Positions 6,438-11,758 of a stretch of DNA of 11,758 bases are shown piece by piece. Where the stretch lies: contig JAITGL010000035.1 in assembly GCA_031280645.1 (NCBI GenBank), forward strand, positions 1 to 11,758. Direction: 5' to 3'. Below the pieces are notes generated by a model. It was not told the origin of the DNA, ran no database searches, and saw only the letters and a program-made list of their open reading frames with translations. Within the stretch, counting starts at the first letter, position 1. Every line of letters starts with the position of its first letter. The position numbers were made by a program, and so were the translations under genes. The stretch comes from Tannerellaceae bacterium. GTDB taxonomy: Bacteria; Bacteroidota; Bacteroidia; Bacteroidales; Tannerellaceae.

Positions 6438-7490
6438 TTATCCTTGTGTTCGGTTAATGTCGATATTGTCTCCGCCGGAGCTGTATTGGGCTTTGCCTCC
6501 GCACCATGGGCAGGTACTCATTTTTTCGGTTCCCACGCAATGTATCTTGCCGCACGATCCGTCGAAGGCAACGCCGTATGGATTGCCGCAGCACGGGCAT
6601 GGCGGGAATCCTGCGAGCTTTTCGGTACTTACCTTGAGACTTACCGATTGCTCGTCGGCGAGTTCAAAGTATGTGTCGTTTATTTTGTAGGCTCCCACGA
6701 GGCGGTAGTTCATGCCTATGTCGCCGCGATCGTCTTCAAAAACATGTTTTTTGTATTTAACGAGATAAGCCTGCTTTGTTTGCTGGCATTTGCCGAGGAG
6801 TACTATGAAGGGGTCGGCGTCGGCCGGCTTGGCGCCGGCTTTTGAGAGGTCGATTTTTGATATGGCGTCGCCGTCGGATGCGGCGAGTTCTATTCCGTCG
6901 GGATTACGTTCAACGGCTTTGCTGCTTGTTTGTATGGAGCTTGTAACCCATTTGAAAAAGGCTTTATAGGATTCGGCGTCGGCATTCTTGAACAGGAGTA
7001 CGTTGCTTGTAAGTTCGCCGAGTACTCGGCTGTCGGTATTATCGCCGAAGGATATTGCCACGAGGTTGGCTTTCCGCTGCCAATTCTTTTTCCACTCGGC
7101 AATGGCGGCCTGCAAGTCGGATGGTTTGTCGGTCGGGACTCCGTCGGTAAACAGGAATACTATTGGTTTCCAGTCGCCTTTTTGCTCGCAGGTTGTAGGC
7201 TCCAGGTTTTTCCGAAGCTCGTACATAAGATGGCCCAGCCCATTGCTAAGCGAGGTTCCGCTGCCGATAGGGAACTTTGGGGGATAAAAGCTTGCCACCT
7301 CCTGGAGCGGGGTAAGCGTTTTCGGCTGTCCGGCAAAGGCAATTACCGATACCCAAACGGTTTCGAGTGCGTAGGGATCTTTGCGCAGCTCGCGGATAAT
7401 GGAGGCCATTCCGTCTTGAACGTACTCTATGGGTTCGCCCGCCATAGATTCGGAAACATCAATCAGGAAGTATACGGGTAAACGTCTCAT
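6438..7490 (-). CDS. TerY-type VWA protein with C-terminal zinc-binding domain
   Basis: 350 residues; the longest of three paralogous VWA proteins that all begin MRRLPVY. The metal-ion-dependent adhesion site is complete: D11-x-S13-x-S15 (LIDVSESM), T79 (GSGTSLSNG) and D116 (LFTDGVPTD). After the VWA domain (about 1-190) comes a beta-rich region (225-290), then a Cys-rich C-terminus (C298, C300, C301, C313, C318, C327, C330, plus H317; ends CPWCGG) that matches the TerY C-terminal zinc-binding type. TerY proteins are thought to bind divalent metal through the MIDAS and act as adaptors between the kinase and phosphatase. It lies 25 bp after the middle VWA gene and 6 bp before the PP2C gene. 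The unmistakable TerY architecture makes this the most secure triad member; direct TerY orthology to plasmid ter operons is less sure. Confidence 0.88.
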   Translation of the reverse strand: MRRLPVYFLIDVSESMAGEPIEYVQDGMASIIRELRKDPYALETVWVSVIAFAGQPKTLTPLQEVASFYPPKFPIGSGTSLSNGLGHLMYELRKNLEPTTCEQKGDWKPIVFLFTDGVPTDKPSDLQAAIAEWKKNWQRKANLVAISFGDNTDSRVLGELTSNVLLFKNADAESYKAFFKWVTSSIQTSSKAVERNPDGIELAASDGDAISKIDLSKAGAKPADADPFIVLLGKCQQTKQAYLVKYKKHVFEDDRGDIGMNYRLVGAYKINDTYFELADEQSVSLKVSTEKLAGFPPCPCCGNPYGVAFDGSCGKIHCVGTEKMSTCPWCGGKAQYSSGGDNIDINRTQG

Positions 7491-7515
7491 AATATTTAAA
7501 GGGGAAAAATAAGAT

Positions 7516-8151
7516 TCAGATTATTGTAAGAACTTCGGGCGGCGGAGGGGGCAACGGGGCTTCGCCAATTGCGCCCAAGCTGCGGTTGCTAACTCCCACA
7601 GAGTCGGAAACCCATTTAAAAAACTTGCGGAAAGTTGCGCCGTCGGCGGTATCGAGTTGTACAACCGTGTCGGCAAATAGCTTTACGTTGTCGGGCTGGA
7701 GCTTGTTGCCCACCAAGCATGCAATGATGCTTGCAAAGCTCCTGCGCTTCACTTCCGGAACCGTTTGCATGAAAAGTTGCTGATCTGAAGCTCTGCCGTC
7801 GCATAATACGTAGAGCAGAGGCATCCAGTCGCCCTTTTCCTCATTCGATCCGAACTTCACTTCTTGATCAACCTTTTTGCAAACATATTCGAGAGCCTCG
7901 CCCAGATGAGTTCCTCCCGCAACCGGTTGGGCTATGGGAGGAATCTGTATCTGTTCGAGCGATGTGAGCGGTAAAAGCTGCTGTGGCGAGCGGCTGAAAG
8001 CGATCATACTTATGTGCACCGATTCGAGTGCGAAGGGATCCTGCCTCCAGGCCGCCGTCATGGTTTCGAGCCCTACCTTTATGGCTTCAACAGGTTCGCC
8101 GCGCATTGCGCCCGAGGTTTGGATCAGTATGTAAACAGGTAGCCGTCGCAT
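7516..8151 (-). CDS. TerY-like VWA protein with degenerate MIDAS
   Basis: 211-residue VWA protein, paralogue of its two neighbours (shared MRRLPVY start, KGDW block and Phe-Phe-Lys-Trp-Val/Ile block). Its metal site is altered: the first loop reads LIQTSGAM, so the usual Asp11 is Gln and Ser15 is Ala. T81 (GGTHLGEAL) and D118 (VLCDGRASD) remain. Metal binding is therefore probably weak or lost, while the fold is intact. The C-terminus is a proline run (APLPPPPPEV) followed by a short hydrophobic end, the same design as the upstream paralogue and absent in the zinc-domain paralogue. The gene starts 4 bp after the upstream VWA stop. It may work as a structural, non-metal-binding partner; this is inference. 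No frameshift or stop suggests decay. Confidence 0.85.
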   Translation of the reverse strand: MRRLPVYILIQTSGAMRGEPVEAIKVGLETMTAAWRQDPFALESVHISMIAFSRSPQQLLPLTSLEQIQIPPIAQPVAGGTHLGEALEYVCKKVDQEVKFGSNEEKGDWMPLLYVLCDGRASDQQLFMQTVPEVKRRSFASIIACLVGNKLQPDNVKLFADTVVQLDTADGATFRKFFKWVSDSVGVSNRSLGAIGEAPLPPPPPEVLTII

Positions 8152-8155
8152 GTTG

Positions 8156-8791
8156 TTATACTACCAGATTAACTTCGGGCGGCGGAGGCGGCAATTCGCT
8201 CGGCCCTCCGAGGTCGGACCCGCTATCAACCTTACGGCTTCCGGCACTTACCGACGAAGAAATCCATTTAAAGAAGGCCGATATCGACTTGCTGTCGGCT
8301 GTTGCCAACTCCACCACAATCTCGGAGATTTTCTTTAGCGTATCTGTTTTTGCAGCGGGCCCTGCGGCGCATGTAATGACAACGCCCGTTTTTCTTTTCT
8401 GCAATTCCTTCAAGCCCTTTTCCCAATCGTCGGTAGGGCCTCCGTCGGTCATGATGAATACGAGCGGCTTCCAGTCGCCTTTAATCTCCTGAGAGCTTTT
8501 TGTAACCTCGGTATCAATCTTTGAGGCAAGTAGGGATAGAGCCTCGCCCATGGCGGTTGCTCCAGATGCTTTAATTTCCGGCGCCTGAAATGCGGTGAGC
8601 TCGGTTAGGGGTATCACCTGCTTGGCTGAGCTGTCGAAAGTTATTACGCTCAAATAAGCTGTTTCAAGCGCATAAGGATCTTTCCTTAAAGAAGCGATAA
8701 GCTCTTGCATGCCATTTTTAACGGCCTCAATAGGTTCGCCGAGCATTGAGCCGGATGTATCGAGCAGCAAGTAAACGGGTAGTCGTCTCAT
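8156..8791 (-). CDS. TerY-like VWA protein, intact MIDAS, Pro-rich tail
   Basis: 211 residues, almost only a VWA domain. The MIDAS is complete: LLDTSGSM gives D11, S13, S15; T79 lies in SGATAMGEAL; D116 in IMTDGGPTD. The end, SELPPPPPEVNLVV, is a short polyproline segment plus hydrophobic tail, shared with the next VWA gene. Cytoplasmic (no signal peptide or membrane segment). It is 5 bp downstream of the TerZ-like gene and 4 bp upstream of the next VWA gene, so expression should be tightly coupled. In Ter systems VWA proteins are proposed to link TerD-type calcium binders with phosphorylation enzymes. The tail could be a docking peptide; no partner can be named from sequence. Confidence 0.87.
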   Translation of the reverse strand: MRRLPVYLLLDTSGSMLGEPIEAVKNGMQELIASLRKDPYALETAYLSVITFDSSAKQVIPLTELTAFQAPEIKASGATAMGEALSLLASKIDTEVTKSSQEIKGDWKPLVFIMTDGGPTDDWEKGLKELQKRKTGVVITCAAGPAAKTDTLKKISEIVVELATADSKSISAFFKWISSSVSAGSRKVDSGSDLGGPSELPPPPPEVNLVV

Positions 8792-8796
8792 GATGA

Positions 8797-9408
8797 TTAA
8801 AGGTATTTGCGGGTAACGGAGTCAAGCGTTCCTTTCAGATCCTTGTCGGAAGTGGCTTCGCCGATAGCGTTGAACCGCCATTCGCCATCGCGCTTGTAGA
8901 ACACGCCCATCACCATCGACACGCTGCCGGCAAAGGTGGCGTCGTTGGCAATATCATAGGTTGCAAACACTTCGTTCACCCTTGTAGGCGTTCCTTCGTA
9001 GATGCGGATTGATGCGAACGGGATTGTTTTGAAATCATGGCCGCGGAAGCTGTTCAGAACGAAAGCTATTTTCGACACTCCGCCTGGGAGGTTACCCAGG
9101 TCGACTGTTATCACCTCGTTATCAAGGCCGTCGTCGCCGCCCATATCTCCCGTCAGGTCGTCGCCGCTGTGTCGTATGGAGTTGTTGTTGGAGCGAAGGT
9201 TGCCGAAGTAAACCACTTCGAGCAGGTTGTTGTTTTCGTCGAATGTAGCGCAGCTTGCGTCGAGGTCAACGGCCTCCATTTTCTTACGTCCGAAGAAATC
9301 TTTCTTCTCAATAGCTCCCCAGTTTACGCCAACGCAAATGCTTTGCAGCTTCTTGCCGCCGTTTTTCTCCAGATTAATCCTCTGGCCTTTTTCTAATTTA
9401 ATTGCCAT
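8797..9408 (-). CDS. TerD-family protein, TerZ-like
   Basis: 203 residues of the TerD/TerE/TerZ family (cytoplasmic calcium-binding beta-sandwich proteins tied to tellurite, phage and stress resistance). Calcium-binding blocks are AVDLDASC (about 46-53) and SGDDLTGD (81-88), followed by GGDDGLDNE (90-98). Compared with the second TerD protein in this operon the acidic loop is a few residues longer. NSFRGHDFKTI (119-129) resembles the TerZ branch (NSFRGQSF in E. coli TerZ, from memory), hence the TerZ-like label. It is the second gene of the operon, with 5-bp gaps on each side. Exact TerZ orthology would need a tree. Confidence 0.88.
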   Translation of the reverse strand: MAIKLEKGQRINLEKNGGKKLQSICVGVNWGAIEKKDFFGRKKMEAVDLDASCATFDENNNLLEVVYFGNLRSNNNSIRHSGDDLTGDMGGDDGLDNEVITVDLGNLPGGVSKIAFVLNSFRGHDFKTIPFASIRIYEGTPTRVNEVFATYDIANDATFAGSVSMVMGVFYKRDGEWRFNAIGEATSDKDLKGTLDSVTRKYL

Positions 9409-9413
9409 ACTAT

Positions 9414-9977
9414 TTATACGTATTTACTTAAGAAATATTCCAACCCGCCTTTATATCCGATGCCCATAGCTTCAAACTTCCATGCGCCGTCTTTTTTATA
9501 GAGGCGGCCAAACTCAACGGCGGTTTCAATCGAAAAGTCTTCTTCCAGCTCATACTTGGCGATTACATCTCCCTTTTCCGTATCATAAATGCGTATAAAA
9601 GAGTTCCTCACCTGCCCGAAGTTTTGGCGTCGGGCCTCATATTCGTGGATGGTTACGGTAAATACGATCGACTCTATGCGCGGATCGATCTTGGTAAGAT
9701 CAACCGTAAGCGTTTCGTCGTCGCCGTCGCTACTTCCGCCGGTGGTATCATCGCCCGACGATTGCACCGCGCCGTCGGGCGATGTAGGATTGTTATAGAA
9801 CACGAAAAACTCGTCTTGCGGCGTTTTGCCGTTAGCTCCAAGCAGAAACGCCGAAGCGTCGAGGTCGAAAGCGTCTCCTGATCCCTGATTCGGATCCCAG
9901 CCCAACCCGAGGCTCACTTTAGACAGCCCAATTCCGATGCGCTGTCCTTTAACTAATTTTTGAAGATCAATGGCCAT
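9414..9977 (-). CDS. terD: TerD-family calcium-binding stress protein
   Basis: 187 residues, typical TerD/TerE length. The calcium motifs are clear: DAFDLDASAF (about 35-44) and SGDDTTGGSSDGDDE (74-88). The N-terminus LVKGQRIGIGLSKVSLGLGW is the standard family start, and TVTIHEYEARRQNFGQV (about 112-128) also matches TerD/TerE. It is the first gene of the leftward operon, with a predicted promoter about 100 bp upstream and an AT-rich leader. No Shine-Dalgarno sequence is seen before the ATG, which is common in Bacteroidota. TerD and TerE are hard to tell apart by eye; the symbol is given at family level. Confidence 0.9.
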   Translation of the reverse strand: MAIDLQKLVKGQRIGIGLSKVSLGLGWDPNQGSGDAFDLDASAFLLGANGKTPQDEFFVFYNNPTSPDGAVQSSGDDTTGGSSDGDDETLTVDLTKIDPRIESIVFTVTIHEYEARRQNFGQVRNSFIRIYDTEKGDVIAKYELEEDFSIETAVEFGRLYKKDGAWKFEAMGIGYKGGLEYFLSKYV

Positions 9978-10023
9978 TGTGAAATGATTTAAATTGTTAG
10001 TACTCCAAACTGAAAAATCGTTT

Positions 10024-10044
10024 TATATTATATATTATATATTA
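10024..10044. repeat. 7-bp AT tandem repeat (TATATTA x3)
   Basis: Three perfect head-to-tail copies of TATATTA, followed by TAATAA, lie between the predicted promoter of the ter-like operon and its first ATG, within what would be the 5' leader. Short AT tandem repeats can vary in number by slippage; here they might alter leader structure or spacing. Function is unproven. Confidence 0.75.
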
Positions 10045-10074
10045 TAATAACCGATATACATAAGCTGTTTAAGG

Positions 10075-10102
10075 CAAAGATAAAGACTTTTCAAAGATAC
10101 AA
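10075..10102 (-). promoter_or_regulatory. Bacteroidetes-type promoter of the ter-like operon
   Basis: A perfect -7 box TATCTTTG (consensus TAnnTTTG) lies at 10082-10075 on the minus strand, with a TTG at 10102-10100 as a possible -33 box; the 17-nt spacer is a little short of the usual 19-21. A second TATCTTTG at 10099-10092 overlaps the spacer and could be an alternative start. Transcription would begin near 10068, giving a leader of about 90 nt with the AT repeat in it. Confidence 0.5.
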
Positions 10103-10371
10103 GCCGCATCCATACTTCGTTTGATATATTTAACGAAATTCATATACAGCGGTTGAGCGTTATATGTGATGTTTTCGAGAGGGCGGCTTCGGTAGCGAGG
10201 GAATTGAAGGAAGGGGCCTATTAGAGGATGAAATACATTCGGATGGTTTGTTGCGAGTTGGAGTTGGACTCGGACTTGCCAAGACATTGGATACACAATC
10301 ATTTCATACCGCTCTGCAACGTCAAGGCAAGCGCAGCCCGACCGGAGCACGCTCAATAGCTTGCAAATGCG

Positions 10372-10379
10372 TATCTTTA
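10372..10379 (+). promoter_or_regulatory. Possible -7 box for the rightward small gene
   Basis: TATCTTTA matches the Bacteroidetes -7 consensus TAnnTTTG except for the last base and sits 19 bp before the ATG at 10399. No TTG at the right distance upstream was found, so support is weak. Confidence 0.25.
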
Positions 10380-10398
10380 TATTATAAAACTATTTAAC

Positions 10399-10764
10399 AT
10401 GGAAATAATTTCAGATTTCTTAAATGAGAAATACCCTATGCTGGCTCTTATAGCCGTTACGGGATATATAGTCTACAAGCTTGCTATGTACCACAACCCC
10501 ATAAAGGAAACAAAGAATACCGTAGTTAAGCATACCGATCAACTCGACCATCTTAACAAGACAGTTGATAAATACACGGTGCAACTCGACAAAATCATTG
10601 ATACCCTTAATCACATATCCGATTTGATAATGGGCAAAGATCATAATGGAAGGTTGGATGAAAGGTATAGTCTTGCCGAGCTTACCCAAGCCGGGGTTGA
10701 ATTGCTGGAGGTATCCGGAGGGAAGAAATGTGTTGATGAAAACATCAAGCTCTTTCCAAAATGA
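10399..10764 (+). CDS. Small one-TM coiled-coil protein, probably truncated
   Basis: 121 residues. A short N-terminal stretch is followed by one membrane helix (about 14-31, LALIAVTGYIVYKLAMY), then a charged heptad-like region rich in Leu, Lys and Asp (about 33-72), then a conserved-looking block (YSLAELTQAGVELLEVSGGK, about 90-109). The protein stops abruptly after LFPK. The next frame downstream (10761-10889) carries a segment that looks like the missing C-terminus, so this may be a gene broken by a small out-of-frame deletion. From memory, longer Bacteroides hypothetical proteins have this N-terminus and end in an MSLYLR-like motif; this was not checked. Function unknown. It is transcribed away from the ter-like operon. 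Confidence 0.6.
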   Translation: MEIISDFLNEKYPMLALIAVTGYIVYKLAMYHNPIKETKNTVVKHTDQLDHLNKTVDKYTVQLDKIIDTLNHISDLIMGKDHNGRLDERYSLAELTQAGVELLEVSGGKKCVDENIKLFPK

Positions 10765-10889
10765 CTCTTGCCGGCGAGGATATAGAAATCAACTGGAGAT
10801 CCGTATCGTTTGTAATGTCTCTCTATCTTAGGCATCAATATATCGAACGCCATTCGGGAATTATCCCGGAGGCTTACAAGACGCAATAA
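10761..10889 (+). pseudogene. Likely C-terminal fragment of the preceding small membrane protein
   Basis: 42-codon frame beginning at an ATG that overlaps the stop of the previous gene (ATGA). The product contains SFVMSLYLRHQYIERHSGI, which looks like the natural C-terminus of the same hypothetical family. It is in the -1 frame relative to the upstream gene. Either it is a remnant left by an internal deletion, or a genuinely coupled small protein. I favour the remnant, since the segment that should join the two parts is missing. Confidence 0.45.
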
Positions 10890-10947
10890 AACCAATGGGA
10901 TTCATCCTCTTCCCCGGACCATCCGCCTCATCTGCAACTAACCGCTT

Positions 10948-11650
10948 ATGCGCATCCTTCTCTCCCTCCTCCTGTTGCTCGGCTCCCTCCTTGCGATAGC
11001 CGATAACAATTCCGATTATGCAATGTTTGAGAACATCCTCCTTAGCCAGGAGGCGCTTACCGTGCGATGCTTCATACAGGACCGACAGGGAGTGATATGG
11101 GCCGGAAGCGACAAGGGGATGTTCTTGTTCGACGGATACAATGCGCGGCCTCACTTTGATTATGGCGACAGCCTTAGTATCCCTGTTAACTGCGCCGTTC
11201 CGTATGGCGGCGACAGCTTGCTGCTCGGTACGCAGAATGGGATCATTGTGTACAATTGTCGCCGCGACGAGTACGAAACGTTTCCGCTTAGGCTGTCTTC
11301 AGAGGTTCAGGCTCTCGACCTGGAGGGCGATCTGCTCTGGATTGGGTCGATGGCGGGGTTGTTCAGGTATTATGAGCAGTGGGAGCTTGGAGAGGATTAT
11401 GATGAGCGTTGATCCGTCGAGGCTGGCGGAGATGGTTTATTCGCTTATTGCAGATAGTGCGGGCAGGTGCGTTTATGTTGGTTCGCATATCGGCTTCGGG
11501 AGGTATCTTACAGACGAGAGGAGGTTTGAGTTTATCATTCCCGAATCGGAGGGAGGATGCGGGCGTTACTTTGTTAATTCTCTCTTGAAGGATGAGCGGA
11601 GGAAGTGTATATGGGTAGGCACGGGCAATTATCTTTATAAACCTGAGTTC
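10948..11650 (+). pseudogene. Two-component-type beta-propeller sensor, frameshifted and truncated
   Basis: The N-terminus (MRILLSLLLLLGSLLAIA) is a signal peptide, followed by Reg_prop-like propeller strands: CFIQDRQGVIWAGSDKGMFL, DSLLLGTQNGIIVY and GDLLWIGSMAGLFRYY. This frame ends at a TGA at 11410-11412. The propeller then continues in the +1-shifted frame from about 11399 (VYSLIADSAGRCVYVGSHIG and LLKDERRKCIWVGTGNYLY) up to about 11645. Such domains form the periplasmic sensor of Bacteroides hybrid two-component regulators, which normally go on to a membrane helix, histidine kinase, receiver and AraC-type domain; none of these appear. One frameshift plus loss of homology near 11650 indicate a dead gene, although a sequencing error at the frameshift cannot be excluded. 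Confidence 0.7.
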
Positions 11651-11758
11651 GACGCAATTAATTTACCAAATTTAACAGAAAGTTCTGTGCGGAAATGGCA
11701 CACAAATTTAGCTCAGGATTTATTTGAGGATAATATTCTTTGTAATAGCTATTTATGA
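11651..11758. other. AT-rich right end of different composition
   Basis: These 108 bases are about 31% G+C, clearly lower than the propeller gene before them. The open frame that runs through from the propeller remnant ends in TGA at 11756-11758; its last residues (SSVRKWHTNLAQDLFEDNIL) do not resemble a propeller or any family I recognise. ACAGAA-AG-TTCTGT at 11675-11688 is a small palindrome. An insertion or recombination boundary near 11650 is likely, but no IS end can be named. Confidence 0.45.

Larger units (their letters stand above)
9978..10398. other. 421-bp divergent intergenic region
   Basis: Separates the leftward ter-like operon from the rightward small gene. The left part (9978-10102) holds the operon leader with an AT tandem repeat and a promoter-like sequence. 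The right end has a possible promoter for the rightward gene. In between (about 10105-10370) I see no RNA gene and no convincing protein; a minus-strand frame (10069-10356) starts with TTG and looks like chance, and a short plus-strand frame around 10150-10220 ends quickly. It could be a decayed gene, but nothing is recognisable. Confidence 0.6.

Noticed and set aside
5460..6690. Long plus-strand frames (5460-6095 and 5872-6690)
   Set aside because: Antisense to the PP2C and VWA genes; no family resemblance, and they overlap each other and gene borders.
10069..10356. 95-codon minus-strand frame in the intergenic region
   Set aside because: TTG start, no recognisable domain, and its end overlaps the predicted promoter boxes of the operon.
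10852..10873. CGGGA-ATTA-TCCCG hairpin as a terminator
   Set aside because: Stem of only 5 bp, no T-run after it, and it lies inside a stretch that reads as the C-terminus of the small membrane protein family.

Overview
The window looks like a chromosomal segment from a member of the Bacteroidota, most likely Bacteroidales. The evidence is the Bacteroidetes-type promoter box (TATCTTTG) without clear Shine-Dalgarno sites, a Reg_prop-type periplasmic sensor remnant of the kind found in Bacteroides hybrid two-component systems, and a PMCA-type calcium ATPase. Family names come from reading the translations; no database search was run.

Almost the whole window (10102 down to 1) is one leftward gene run, probably one operon. 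In transcription order it holds a TerD protein, a TerZ-like TerD-family protein, three TerY-type von Willebrand A (VWA) proteins starting MRRLPVY, a PP2C phosphatase with an Ig-like domain, a 327-bp gap filled by a repeat-rich fold-back element, a Ser/Thr-type protein kinase with a zinc ribbon, a HAD-family protein, a phosphoribosyltransferase-like protein, an acyltransferase-3 membrane protein, and the 5' end of a P-type Ca2+ ATPase. Gaps within each block are tiny (4 to 29 bp, or overlaps of ATGA type).

This is a variant of the Ter stress-response systems known from comparative genomics: calcium-binding TerD proteins, a 'TerY-P triad' (VWA + PP2C + kinase), and a reduced PRTase/HAD part of the predicted nucleoside-like metabolite module. 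The system is therefore not wholly new. Less usual points are: triplicated VWA proteins of which the middle one has lost MIDAS residues; a shared Pro-rich C-terminal tail on two of them; the fold-back repeat between phosphatase and kinase; a HAD protein lacking the second catalytic Asp; and linkage to a Ca2+ ATPase and an acyltransferase. A plausible working model is that Ca2+ or metal signals read by TerD and VWA proteins are coupled to reversible phosphorylation on a cytoplasmic or membrane-associated scaffold. That model is inference.

To the right of the operon promoter is a 421-bp non-coding stretch with a 7-bp AT tandem repeat. Rightward genes follow: a small one-TM coiled-coil protein that looks split or internally deleted (10399-10889), then a two-component-type beta-propeller sensor that is frameshifted near 11400 and appears to lose homology near 11650, where base composition drops to about 31% GC. 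The right end therefore looks like decaying or recombined DNA.
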